From: Tetracentron sinense
Lineage: Eukaryota; Streptophyta; Magnoliopsida; Trochodendrales; Trochodendraceae
Assembly (NCBI GenBank): GCA_015143295.1
Contig: CM026552.1
Location: forward strand, 62,428,944-62,492,943
Length of the DNA: 64,000 nt
Reading direction: 5' to 3'
Shown here: positions 32,239-43,736 of the stretch, one piece after another
Layout of the letters: the number at the start of each line of letters is the position of its first letter
How positions within the stretch are numbered: the first letter of the stretch is position 1
Notes under the pieces: model-generated
The model's input: the letters and a program-made list of their open reading frames with translations, nothing else
What the model was told of the DNA's origin: nothing
Database searches by the model: none
Program-made: the position numbers and the translations under genes

Positions 32239-33489
32239 ATGTCTGGCGTTCCCAAACGCCGGAGGTTGGTCCTCAACAACCAAGAGTACCCTCCTGAAGA
32301 AGAGCAAAACCAAGAGCCATTTACTTTCACTCCAATAGGGCATGGTATTTCAATTGGGGACAGGCCAATTCGTAGAATGATAGATTCTAGAACTGAGAAT
32401 CGACTAAAATATTTGGCTGATAAAACTCGGAAAAATAAAGGTAAAGCTTCATCTTCCCAGTCGAGTCAGTTATCCCAGTTCATAAGTCCTACTGCTGCTC
32501 AACTCTATAGTGAGTATTTTAGCAAGAAAGGTGTAATGGTTGAAAGGGACATTCAAATTGCCGATTTTGGTGATTATTATCTTCCTAAACTCATTTCAGA
32601 TCGTAAATGGGAAGGTATACTTACCTTATCCGGTCCTGCTTCTGTCCAGTTAGTTAGGGAATTTTACTCTAATTTTTCTGAAATCAACCATAAAAAATGG
32701 TCATTCAAATCTCGAGCATTAGAACAATCTGTTGTCATAAATGCTGATTTGATTTCTAAATTCCTTGGCTGTCCTCGAGTTCCAAATGCATATTATCCTT
32801 ATAATTATAAGAGTGATGAGGATAAAGACACCATGGAACAAGTTGTTACCTTTCTTTGTGGTACTCCTACGTTTTGGGTTGGGTCTCTTATTGAAGTGGC
32901 GAAACTCACTAAGAATGTTAGACTAGTAAACCTAGTTATGAGTGCAAATATCCATCCAAAGGTTCATACTGCGGACCTTAGGGAAGATAGAGCTAGGTTT
33001 TTGTTTAGTCTTCTACGTGGGCGTGATATTGATCTTGCCGCTCACATCATTGACTTGATGATCCAAGCCCATCAAACTGTTACAACAGTTGGAGCCCTAC
33101 CATTTGGTTCACTCATCACTAAAATTCTTGGTTCTCAAGGAGTTATCACTCCTCCTGGTGTTCCTACTCGAGTTCCTAAGGGTCCAATCAACAAAAAGAC
33201 CCTAGCTCAGAGTTTTTCACATGCCTCATTTTGAGATACAGCGGAGGGAGCAGAAGTTGGTGCTGGGTCATCTCGTCCTCCTCCGGCCACTATGGATGAT
33301 CTTGCCAGGATGATACGAGAGATGCAGATGGATCTCAGGACTCATGTTTTGTCATACGAGGAGTTTACTACAGAAGTTCGTGGTAGACTTGGATCTCTCG
33401 ATGCAGCAGTGCTGGGCGTACAGAGAGATGTTCGGGATTTTCGAGCTTACTATGAGTCCCAGCTCACTTCTGATGATGAGCAGGAGTGA
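32239..33489 (+). pseudogene. Copia accessory ORF with plant-transposon-protein-like domain, one in-frame stop
   Basis: The chosen start is ATG 32239 (MSGVPKRRR), downstream of the inferred intron. The N-terminus is basic and disordered (KRRR, SSSQSSQLSQ). The core (about residues 85-310) has WEGILTLSG, VREFYSNFSEI, VVINADLISKFLGCPRVPN, then VMSANIHPKVHTADLREDRARF, LLRGRDIDLAAHIID and LPFGSLITKIL. This resembles the 'putative plant transposon protein' family common in plant genomes. TGA at 33232-33234, perhaps from CGA, interrupts it. The same frame continues to 33489 with a charged helical, coiled-coil-like tail (DDLARMIREMQMDLRTHV). It has the position of the env-like ORF of SIRE elements, but I see no membrane segment once the intron is removed. 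Function unknown. Confidence 0.65.
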
Positions 33490-33675
33490 TAGTTAGATTG
33501 ATGTACTAGGATAGAAACTCCTTCTGGTTCATGTGTATATTTTGGAGTTTATCTTAGTTCTAGTTTTTGTTTGACATTTCGATGTATTTTGTCTTGGTTG
33601 TACTTAGTACAAACCTATTTGGATGTTTTAACTTGTTATGGATTTCTGCATTTGGATGGTTTCTTATATCTCATC

Positions 33676-35957
33676 TGTAGCACCCTGGATTTCCGGCATG
33701 TATTAAAGCGTTAAAGTCATGTTCTTGAATGGAAAGTTGGATTTCTGAGGTTAAATCTATTGGAAACCCGAGTTTCTAAACCCCCACTTGCGTATCGATT
33801 AACCTTAGGGGTAAAATGGTAAATGAATATAGTAGAACTTGGAAATTCTAAAATGCCAGGAATGTTCCTTTTCGAAGAGCGAATCCAACGCAAGTTGAAT
33901 CGTCAAAATCCGACGAACAAGTCAAAAGTTATGGCCGAAACAAGGAGGAAAAATATGGAATTTTGCTGCAAGTTACGACCGATCGTACACACCCTACGAA
34001 CGATCGTAGGTGAGTTACGATCGATCGTAGAGGTTACGATCGATCATAGAATCTCAGGAATTGACAAAAGTTTTGGGTCGATATACGATCGATCGTGGAT
34101 AATTTGCGATGGATCGTAGTACAACTTACGATCGATCGTAGACAGGTTACGATCGATCGTAGATCGCGAATCCAGAAATTTTAATCAGATTTTTAGGGTT
34201 TCTTCACTACCTATAAAGGTTGCCCGAGCCTTTAGTGCTCTCATTCACACACCTAGAGTATTTTTGAGAGTTAGAGAGAAAGGAGAAGGGGATCCTAACC
34301 TAGGGTTTGTTCTTGAAGGAGAAATCAAGGGTTTGATACCCTAGATCACCCCAAGCTTCGGTCAAGCTCGGGAGGACCACGTTCTCCAAGCTCGGTAGCA
34401 TCTCACGCACGTTTTTGCAAAGGTTTTCTTCCCTATTCAGGTCGGTACTTCTTGCTACCCTCCTAGTTATAGTTCTTCTTTCCCTTCATTTCTCTTTAAT
34501 TTCCTTTGCTTACACATGTGCTATGAGATGGATGGTTGTGAATGGTGAATGGAGATGGAATGGGCGATTGGATGCCAAGGGTTGTGTTGTGATGATTAAA
34601 ATGGGGAGGGCATTGTTCCAATAATAAATATACAAGTATGATGTGAGAAAAACCCACCTAGAAAAGCATGTTGTAGAGTTAATAAATAATGAACACACCA
34701 TGTTTGATGAAATGCCAAGGTGAATGAAATGAATAAGAAATTAAGAAAATTCATGTTTAAGGTTTATGGAAATTCGCTAGGGTTATGATAGTGTGCCTTC
34801 TTGTTTTCCCTAAATTACACGAATATTGAATTGCTCAATTGATTGATGTCTATGGATTGTTATGTATTGTTAACTCTCCAAATGTCACATTTAAATTTAA
34901 ATGCAAGTATGTACACGCTTCCACGAGCACGCATGCATGACATGATTTACCGAGGTTTTCAAGAATGAGATTTAGAGGTGGGGCATATCCTATGATATGT
35001 TTTACCTCGCTTTTGGCAAGGATAAGACAATCATACATTTTCATAAGAAGGGTCTCCCTTCCCTCGCAAGTGCATACATAACATAAGAAGGGTCTCCCTT
35101 CCCTCACAAGTAGTTTACTTTCCAAGCAAGCATGACAAGGCATGGCATGACAAGCATAAGCATTCTAGGAAGAAGGGCAAGCATGACAAGGCATGGCATG
35201 ACAAGCATAAGCATTCTAGGAAGAAGGGTCTCCCTTCCCTCACAAGTAGTTTACTTTCCAAGCAAGCATGACAAGATAAGACAAACATGACAAGTTTTCA
35301 AGCACGGAAATGGTATTTCCAGTCAAGTCAAGTGCACAAGGTTTTCAAGGGTTTTATCGGCTTTTCTGAATGCAAGCATGAGTACAAACTGCTTTACTTC
35401 CTTGTATGATATGAACTGTTCCTGTTTTATATATATATATATATATATGTGTGTGCATTGCTATCTCTTGCTATGACTATTGGTTAGTATTTAGTACCCG
35501 CTGAGTATTCCATGCTCAGCCGTACTTCTTATGTCGGCAGGTTCTGAGTGAACTGCTGCTCCATTTGATGTTTGTGCTCCTGGTCCATGGGTGGAGGAGG
35601 AGTACGTCGAGGAACCTTTGGAGGAACCTCCCGTAGAGGGTTATCAGTAGGTAGTGTTAGATTCTGAGTGGATTTAGCTGTGGGTGAGCATGAGTGATTA
35701 TATCCATGTATTTTGGCGGGCATGTCCGCACTTTCTTTGTTTTGTTTTGTTTTGTTTTGTATTAACTTGGACCATGTGTATATACTTAGGGGTTTGTTAG
35801 ACTTCCGCTGTGTTTTATAGTTATGTTTCTGCTGTCATCCTCTATTGTATATGCTCTGTGGGTGTTTTGCAGGTGGTTCGTCAAGCAAGTCATGTAAGTC
35901 ATGATTTAGTCGTCCAAAGTTCACTCTAACTCCTAGGGTGGGTTTTGGGTCGCGACA
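33676..35957 (+). repeat. Element C 5' LTR (2282 bp)
   Basis: TGTAGCACCC...GTCGCGACA. U3 holds the block GTTGAATCGTCAAAATCCG (33897) and eight copies of an ACGATCGATCGT-like palindrome (33974-34165). A TATA box CTATAAAGG follows near 34210. The leader has no ATG to the donor-like TTCAG|GTCGGTAC (34441). Stem-loop 34975-35008, GAAGGGTCTCCCTTCC repeats, (TA)n 35428-35450, stem-loop 35500-35520, acceptor ending 35540. It is longer than the 3' LTR because of an internal duplication near 35110-35220 (CAAGCATGACAAGGCATGGC repeated) and a longer GTTTT run. The acidic frame has a TGA at 35549-35551 in this copy only. Confidence 0.95.
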
Positions 35958-35961
35958 GAAG

Positions 35962-35973
35962 TGGTATCAAAGC
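35962..35973 (+). other. Primer-binding site of element C (initiator tRNA-Met type)
   Basis: TGGTATCAAAGC starts 4 bases after the LTR end. It differs by one base from TGGTATCAGAGC, the usual complement to initiator tRNA-Met in plant retrotransposons; D has the perfect form. Confidence 0.85.
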
Positions 35974-36317
35974 TTAGGCTTTAGGTCTTTAGGGTCACTT
36001 AGAATCTAATACCCCGGCTTGACAAGAGCATATGTTGGGAAACAATTAGGAAGGAAGTAAGTCAGAAGCGAGTCAGGATTCCAAGTATAAGACTAAACTT
36101 TAGTCTTGGTCCAAATGGTTGTTTCAACCAAGTACGGGTCCTAGGGACGCTAGAATACCAAAGTATAAGTATAATATTATGATATACTCTGATGACTTGA
36201 TGTGATGTATACTAGTACTATGAAATTTATACAAGTTGAATTATTGTGAAATGGCACCGAGATAAATTGTGGTTTCAAGAAGACTCATGTGGTGTTATTA
36301 TTCTCAGGACTTTAGTC
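35974..36317 (+). other. Element C leader between primer-binding site and gag
   Basis: No gene. A splice-acceptor-like TTATTATTCTCAG ends at 36307, ten bases before the gag ATG (36318). The same motif sits before gag in element D (AG at 47611-47612). This would allow the LTR donor to be joined just upstream of gag, skipping many upstream ATGs. Confidence 0.5.
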
Positions 36318-37566
36318 ATGAGACGGAACACACGGGGTCGTGGGCCACATACCAGAGCTTCCTCTTCTTCACGAGATGAGGATGAGCAGCCGGACCTCTC
36401 TCAGGTCTTAGGCTCCATTGCTGAGACACTCGCCATCCTGGCGGCTCAGCAAACTATACCGGCATCAGCGGCACCTACTCCACCACCTGCAGCTCCAGTA
36501 CATCGTACCGCTAGAGTTGAGGCATTCAGGAGATTGAGGCCTCCATCCTTCCATGGGAGTGTGGACCCTCTTGCTGCGGAGGCTTGGATCCTCCAGGTTG
36601 AGAAGATATTTGCGGTGCTCTCTCCTACAGAGGAAGAGAAAGTAGCATGGGCAGTTTTCATGCTAGAAGGTGAAGCCCACCATTGGTGGTCGTCCGCATT
36701 GAGGACGCAAGATTTGACCATGCAGGGTCAACCTTGGACTTGGGAGGAGTTCAAAGATACTTTTTACAAGAAGTATTTTTCGATTGGAGCACGGGAAAAG
36801 AAAGAGAGAGAATTCATCAACCTTGAGCAAGGTTCGATGTCTGTGGCCGCTTATGAGGCCAAGTTCTCGGAGCTATCACGCTTTGCGACACATATGATTG
36901 CCACCGAGGCAATGAAGGCGAGGAGGTTTGAGCAAGGGCTCAAGGATGTCATCATGGAGAAAGTGTCGGTCTTCAGGCACGCCACTTACGCCGAAGTAGT
37001 GGATAAAGCCTTGTTGGTTGAGACCAATTTAGAGACCGTGTCCAAGAAGAGAGAATTGGTGAGAGGCCAATCTAGTGGTTCGGTACCTTTAGAGAGGCGG
37101 GCCCGGACTGGTCCTTATCAGTATACATGGCCAGCACCACAGATGAGGCCGACTTATGCGCCTCCAGCACCCCGGCAGTACGTGCCACAGGCACCTTGAC
37201 CTCAGGCTCTTCCGGCCCCACGGCCAGTTACCCCTCAGGCAACGAGGTATACACCACCTTCGGTCCCTCCGGCCTACTCATATGAGATCTGCACTTCATG
37301 CGGCAAAAGGCATCCGGCAGGAGATTGCCGAAGAGCATCTGGTGGATGTTATCATTGCGGTCGCCAAGGCCACATGATCAGGGATTTCCCTAGCCGGCAT
37401 TTACCAGGCCAGTCTCAGGGTAGTAGGCCCCCAGCACGCCCAGCAGGATCATACCAGGCGTCATCTCAGACTACCCGGTCTACACCTCAGTCTCGCCAGA
37501 CAAACCAGGGGTGATTTTTTGCCTTGACAGAGGGTGATGCACTTGCATCTGATGATGTGGTGCAAG
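36318..37566 (+). pseudogene. gag: Element C gag with two in-frame TGA codons
   Basis: The start ATG 36318 (MRRNTRGRGPH) was chosen because D has the same N-terminus. Parts: an acidic/proline-rich N-terminus, then the gag core (FHGSVDPLAAEAW, EGEAHHWW, WTWEEFKDTFYKKYF, FINLEQGS, FSELSRFATHM). TGA at 37197-37199 lies where B has CGA. Downstream in the same frame are CTSCGKRHPAGDC and CYHCGRQGHMIRDF (last Cys of the knuckle is Phe). A second TGA follows at 37512-37514, again CGA in B and D. The frame reaches the inferred gag-pol donor at 37566. Both stops fit C-to-T change at methylated CpG. Confidence 0.9.
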
Positions 37567-37714
37567 GTACGCAGTTAGAGTTAATTTCTTTATTCGTGAT
37601 TATTATGTTATGCTCTATTCTCTGTGTACGTACTTGGCATGTTCTATATGTATATATATACCTACATGTATACGCTGTTGATGCATGGATTAACTCCGCT
37701 AGTTAAAATTTCAA
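37567..37714 (+). other. Inferred gag-pol intron of element C, acceptor damaged
   Basis: Donor CAAG|GTACGC is intact. The acceptor reads ATTTCAA instead of ATTTCAG at 37711-37714. Use of the next AG (37714-37715) would shift the frame by one base. Length is 148 bp, as in B. Confidence 0.6.
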
Positions 37715-40700
37715 GAACCCTACTAGTCAATGAGTATTTGGCTCGAGTATTGATTGATACCGGGCCTAGTCATTCGTTTGTCTCGCCGAGTTTTTCAGAA
37801 GGCTTTTCTGTGGAACCTAGTCTGCTAAAACCGGAGTTAGCCATTTCGACTCCTCTCGGCAAAATAGTATTGGCAGATAAAGTGTATAGAAATAGTGTGG
37901 TCCAAGTTGGAAGCCACGAATTGGCGGTTGATCTCATCGTCCTGGGATTCCAAGACTTTGATGTTATATTGGGAATGGATTGGTTAGCAGCACATCATGG
38001 GCATGTAGCTTGCTTTGAGAAGATGGTACTCTTCAAGCCGGTAGAAGGAAAACCATTTCACTTTCGAGGGTTGAGAAGTAGAGACATTGCCCGCTTTGCG
38101 GCGTTGAGCTTAGCTAACCCCGAGGCAAAGGACTCATCGACAATTCCAGTTGTGAGTGAATTCCTGGATGTATTTCCAGAGGAGTTGCCAGGATTACCTC
38201 CAAACAGGGAGATTGAGTTTGTGATCGAGCTTGCACCAGGCACAACTCCTATATTCAGGGCTCCGTATAGAATGGCCCCGATTGAACTTAAGGAGTTGAA
38301 GACTCAGTTGGAGGAATTACAAGGCCTTGGTTTCATTCGACCAAGTGTCTCACCGTGGGGTGCCCCGGTGTTGTTTGTTAAGAAGAAAGATGGCTCGATG
38401 CGGATGTGCGTCGATTATCGGCAATTGAACAAAGTCACTATAAAGAATAGGTATCCCTTGCCTAGGATTGATGACTTGTTCGATCAGTTGAAGGGAGCGA
38501 GATTTTTCTCGAAGATAGATCTTCGATCGGGTTATTACCAGTTGAAGATTAAGGTGGAAGATGTTCCCAAAACTGCTTTCAGGACTCGATATGGGTACTA
38601 CGAGTTCTTGGTGATGCCTTTTGGACTCACGAACGCGCCGGCAGCCTTTATGGATTTGATAAACCGGGTGTTCCGGCCATATCTTGATAGGTGCGTGATT
38701 GTATTTGTTGATGACATTTTGGTCTATTCCCAGACACGGGAAGATCACACACGCGACCTACGCCTTGCTTTGGAAATGCTAAGAGAGCACAAGCTATACG
38801 CCAAACTTAGCAAGTGTGAGTTTTGGTTCGAAGAGGTGGCATTTCTAGGCCACGTTGTTTCAGCGGAAGGCATATCGGTAGATCCAAAGAAGATAGAGGC
38901 TATTATGAGTTGGGCAAGGCCCAAGAGTGTCACAGAGATACGTAGTTTCCTTGGATTGGCAGGCTACTACAGGAGATTTGTAGAGGGTTTCTCCAGCCTT
39001 GCAGCACCGCTTACTCACCTGACAAGGAAGAATGCGAAGTTTGTTTGGAGCGACAAGTGCGAGATCAGTTTCACGGAACTGAAGAAGAGGCTTACCACAG
39101 CCCCCGTCCTTACTATGCCATCTGGACCTTATGGGTATGAGGTGTATAGTGATGCCTCACACGTTGGACTTGGGTGTGTACTCATGCAGCACAAGAAAGT
39201 CATTACCTATGCATCAAGGCAATTGAAGGAACATGAGAAGAATTATCCCACGCACGACTTGGAGCTTGCGGCGGTCGTGTTTGCACTTACGATTTGGCGT
39301 CATTACCTTTATGGGGTGGAGTTCTATGTGTTTACCGATCACAAGAGTCTCAAGTATCTCTTTTCCCAAAAGGAGCTGAATCAAAGGCAACGGCGTTGGA
39401 TGGAATTTTTGAAAGACTATGATTGTACCATTCAATACCACCCGGGTAAAGCAAATGTAGTGGCTGATGCTTTGAGTAGAAGACCTCCGGGGTTATTAGC
39501 ATGCATGTTAGTGCAGGAATGGAAGCTACTTGAAGACTTGGCAAATCTGGACATTAGTGTGAATGACTCTGTCCGTAGTCCTATCTTGGCAAATGTCACG
39601 GTTCGGCCATACATCATAGATTTGATCCAAGAATACCAAGTCACTGATGCTGAATTGTTGGCTTATCGGGACAAGGAAGTTGCTAAGGGTAGTGAGGACT
39701 TCTCTCTCACTAGTCGGGGTGCTATCACATTCAAGGGAAGGCTGTGCATCCCAGCCAATGCAGATCTTCGAAGAGAGATTTTGGACGAAGCACACCGTTC
39801 GAAGTACACAGTGCATCTAGGGGTACAAAGATGTACCGGAACCTCAAGAGTCACTTTTGGTGGCAGAATATGAAGAGGGAGGTTGCTGAATATGTAGCAC
39901 GGTGCTTGGTGTGCCAACAGGTGAAAGCAGAACTCATGCGACCCGCCGGTCTATTGCATTCCCTTCCGATTCCCGAGTGGAAATGGGAGAACATATCCAT
40001 GGATTTCATAGTTGGCTTGCCAAAGACGGCAAGGGGTTCAGATGTGATATGGGTAGTAGTGGATCGTTTGACAAAGTCCGCTCATTTCTTACCCTACCGA
40101 ACTACTTTCAACTCAAGTCAGTTGGCTGCACTATACATCAAGGAAGTAGTTAGATTGCATGGAGTGCCTGTTAGTATTGTGTCGGATCGGGATCCAATAT
40201 TCACGTCAAGATTTTGGAAAAGTTTCCAGGAGGCTATGGGTTCCCGACTTGATTTCAGCACCGCTTTTCATCCACAGACGGATGGACAAACCGAGAGAGT
40301 GAACCAAGTCATTGAAGACATGCTTCGGGCTTGTATGCTGGATTTTAAAGGCAGTTGGGAAGTGCACTTGCCTTTGGTAGAGTTCGCCTATAATAACAGC
40401 TATCAGGCGAGCATCCAAATGGCACCATTTGAGGCCTTGTATGGACGAAGTTGTAGGTCTCCTCTATATTGGGATGAGGTAGGAGAAAGGAAAGTACTTG
40501 GTCCGGAGTTGATTGAGCAAACGGCAAGTGCAGTTAAGATCATTCGGGATCGATTGAAAGCCGCTCAAGATCGCCAGAAAAGTTATGCAGACACGCGCCG
40601 TAGGGACTTGGAATTTCAAGTAGGGGATCAAGTTTTTGTGAAAGTATCTCCTAGCAAAGGGATCATGAGATTTGGCAAGCGAGGCAAGCTCAGTCCTCGG

Positions 40701-41039
40701 TATGTTGGGCCTTTTGAGATTGTCACGCGAGTTGGTGAGGTTGCTTACAGGGTAGCTCTCCCACCTCGCATGGCCGCGGTTCACAACGTATTCCAATTAT
40801 CTATGCTTCGGAAATATATTCCGGATCCTTCTCATGTGATCGACCTTGATTCGTTAGAAGTCCGAGAGGATCTCACTTTGGTGGAAGAGCCGGTTCAAAT
40901 TTTGGACCGTAGGGATCAAGTCTTGCGCAATAAGGTCATCCCCTTGATTCTTGTTCGATGGCAACACCATTCTAGGGAGGAAGCCACGTGGGAACGCGAG
41001 GCCGAAGTAAAAGCAAAGTACCCTCATTTGTTTGAGTGA
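37715..41039 (+). pseudogene. pol: Element C pol, one frameshift in the integrase region
   Basis: Protease [11 protein letters not shown] and [37 protein letters not shown]; RNase [11 protein letters not shown] and DALSRR. Open to about 39820, where loss of one G from the run seen in A and B (CATCTAGGGGTAC against CACCCAGGGGGTAC) shifts the frame just inside the HHCC region. The second frame then runs to 41039: [38 protein letters not shown] and the chromodomain-like [16 protein letters not shown]. All catalytic residues are visible across the two frames. One base change separates it from an open polyprotein. Confidence 0.9.
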
Positions 41040-41105
41040 CGTTTATGTAAATTTTGTTTCTTGTAATCTCTATGTATCGTTCCAATTTCGAGGACGAAAT
41101 TTTTA

Positions 41106-41118
41106 TAAGGGGGGAGGA
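41106..41118 (+). other. Polypurine tract of element C
   Basis: Purine run TAAGGGGGGAGGA directly before the 3' LTR (TGTAGCACCC at 41119). Confidence 0.9.
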
Positions 41119-43344
41119 TGTAGCACCCTGGATTTTCGGCATGTATTAAAGCGTTAAAGTCATGTTCTTGAATGGAAAGTTGGATTTCCGAGGTTAAATC
41201 TATTGGAAACCCGAGTTTCTAAACCCCCACTTGCGTATCGATTAACCTTAGGGGTAAAATGGTAAATGAATAAAGTAGAACTTGGAAATTCTAAAATGCC
41301 AGGAATGTTCCTTTTCGAAGAGCGAATCCAACGCAAGTTGAATCGTCAAGATCCGACGAACAAGTCAAAAGTTATGGCCGAGACAAGGAGGAAAAATATG
41401 GAATTTTGCTGCAAGTTACGACCGATCGTACACACCCTACGAACGATCGTAGGTGAGTTACGATCGATCGTAGAGGTTATGATCGATCGTAGAATCTCAG
41501 GAATTGACAAAAGTTTCGGGTCGATATACGATCGATCGTGGATAATTTGCAATGGATCGTAGTACAACTTACGATCGATCGTAGACAGGTTACGATCGAT
41601 CGTAGATCGCGAATCCAGAAATTTTAATCAGATTTTTAGGGTTTCTTCACTACCTATAAAGGTTGCCCGAGCCTTTAGGGCTCTCATTCACACACCTAGA
41701 GTATTTTTGAGAGTTAGAGAGAAAGGAGAAGGGGATCCTAACCTAGGGTTTGTTCTTGAAGGAGAAATCAAGGGTTTGATACCCTAGATCACCCCAAGCT
41801 TCGGTCAAGCTCGGGAGGACCACGTTCTCCAAGCTCGGTAGCATCTCACGCACGTTTTTGCAAAGGTTTTCTTCCCTATTCAGGTCGGTACTTCTTGCTA
41901 CCCTCCTAGTTATAGTTCTTCTTTCCCTTCATTTCTCTTTAATTTCCTTTGCTTACACATGTGCTATGAGATGGATGGTTGTGAATGGTGAATGGAGATG
42001 GAATGGGCGATTGGATGCCAAGGGTTGTGTTGTGATGATTAAAATGGGGAGGGCATTGTTCCAATAATAAATATACAAGTATGATGTGAGAAAAACCCAC
42101 CTAGAAAAGCATGTTGTAGAGTTAATAAATAATGAACACACCATGTTTGATGAAATGCCAAGGTGAATGAAATGAATAAGAAATTAAGAAAATTCATGTT
42201 TAAGGTTTATGGAAATTCGCTAGGGTTATGATAGTGTGCCTTCTTGTTTTCCCTAAATTACACGAATATTGAATTGCTCAATTGATTGATGTCTATGGAT
42301 TGTTATGTATTGTTAACTCTCCAAATGTCACATTTAAATTTAAATGCAAGTATGTACACGCTTCCACGAGCACGCATGCATGACATGATTTACCGAGGTT
42401 TTCAAGAATGAGATTTAGAGGTGGGGCATATCCTACGATATGTTTTACCTCGCTTTTGGCAAGGATAAGACAATCATACATTTTCATAAGAAGGGTCTCC
42501 CTTCCCTCGCAAGTGCATACATAACATAAGAAGGGTCTCCCTTCCCTCACAAGTAGTTTACTTTCCAAGCAAGCATGACAAGGCATGGCATGACAAGCAT
42601 AAGCATTCTAGGAAGAAGGGTCTCCCTTCCCTCACAAGTAGTTTACTTTCCAAGCAAGCATGACAAGATAAGACAAACATGACAAGTTTTCAAGCACGGA
42701 AATGGTATTTCCAGTCAAGTCAAGTGCACAAGGTTTTCAAGGGTTTTATCGGCTTTTCTGAATGCAAGCATGAGTACAAACTGCTTTACTTCCTTGTATG
42801 ATATGAACTGTTCCTGTTTTATATATATATATATATATGTGTGTGTGCATTGCTATCTCTTGCTATGACTATTGGTTAGTATTTAGTACCCGCTGAGTAT
42901 TCCATGCTCAGCCGTACTTCTTATGTCGGCAGGTTCTGAGGGAACTGCTGCTCCATTTGATGTTTGTGCTCCTGGTCCATGGGTGGAGGAGGAGTACGTC
43001 GAGGAACCTTTGGAGGAACCTCCCGTAGAGGGTTATCAGTAGGTAGTGTTAGATTCTGAGTGGATTTAGCTGTGGGTGAGCATGAGTGATTATATCCATG
43101 TATTTTGGCGGGCATGTCCGCACTTTCTTTGTTTTGTTTTGTTTTGTATTAACTTGGACCATGTGTATATACTTAGGGGTTTGTTAGACTTCCGCTGTGT
43201 TTTATAGTTATGTTTCTGCTGTCATCCTCTATTGTATATGCTCTGTGGGTGTTTTGCAGGTGGTTCGTCAAGCAAGTCATGTAAGTCATGATTTAGTCAT
43301 CCAAAGTTCACTCTAACTCCTAGGGTGGGTTTTGGGTCGCGACA
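41119..43344 (+). repeat. Element C 3' LTR (2226 bp)
   Basis: Nearly identical to the 5' LTR. Palindrome array 41418-41610; donor-like site 41884; stem-loop 42892-42912; acceptor ending 42932; acidic frame 42933-43042 intact here (PFDVCAPGPWVEEEY, then EEPLEEPPVEGYQ and TAG). (TA)n at about 42821-42838. Confidence 0.95.
42933..43042 (+). CDS. Short conserved acidic reading frame in element C 3' LTR
   Basis: Same peptide as in LTR1 and LTR2, with EGTAAPFDVC... at the start. In the 5' LTR copy (35541-35650) the fourth codon is TGA, so the two LTRs of a young element already differ here. No nearby ATG in frame. Function unknown. Confidence 0.4.
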
Positions 43345-43349
43345 TCATC

Positions 43350-43736
43350 TCATTTGTGTTTATGCGTTAATTTTATTGTTAATAGTCCACCTTTGGCATT
43401 TCGAGCCAAAAAGGGGGAGAGTGCATGATAACACATGGATATGATGATTTTGTGGACGTGGATGATAATTGTGTGGATGATGTTATGGAAACATACTTAA
43501 CATGTTATGGATATTTCTCATATTTTATTTCCCATGCTTCACAGGTTTTTGATTTAGCATGTGCAGGCAAACAGGTTCTAAGTTTGGTGAATCATGACAA
43601 GCTAACATGTCAAAAGTCATGTAATTATTTTTGAGTCATGTAAAGGTCAATTTTCCATTTTTGAATCATTTGGGAAAATTTGAACCTAGTATATGAGTTA
43701 GTCTTGTTTTGTCCCGGAATTGCCAAAGGGGGAGAT
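43350..43736 (+). other. Copia 3' untranslated region with two polypurine tracts
   Basis: GCCAAAAAGGGGGAGA near 43404-43420 resembles a second, upstream polypurine tract. The terminal one, GCCAAAGGGGGAGAT, lies at 43722-43736 directly before the 3' LTR. Such a pair is common in SIRE-like elements. No coding region. Confidence 0.75.

Larger units (their letters stand above)
33671..43349 (+). mobile_element. Element C: recent chromodomain Ty3/gypsy (Tekay/Del-like), target duplication TCATC
   Basis: The element spans 33676-43344 (9669 bp), flanked by an exact TCATC duplication (33671-33675, 43345-43349). It is nested in the 3' region of the copia element. Both LTRs, primer-binding site, gag, pol and polypurine tract are present. 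I saw roughly 15 single-base differences between the LTRs plus two length changes, so the insertion is young. It is not autonomous: gag has two TGA codons, the gag-pol intron acceptor is mutated and pol has a frameshift. Confidence 0.95.

Noticed and set aside
34415..34624. Hydrophobic 69-codon frame in the C LTRs, with a relative in LTR2
   Set aside because: It spans the donor-like splice site and a T/C-rich stretch. Conservation there is at the nucleotide level, and the frame does not keep its residues in D.
35529..35723. Minus-strand frame over the acidic LTR peptide segment
   Set aside because: Variable positions between families fall at third positions of the plus-strand frame, so the plus strand is the better candidate.
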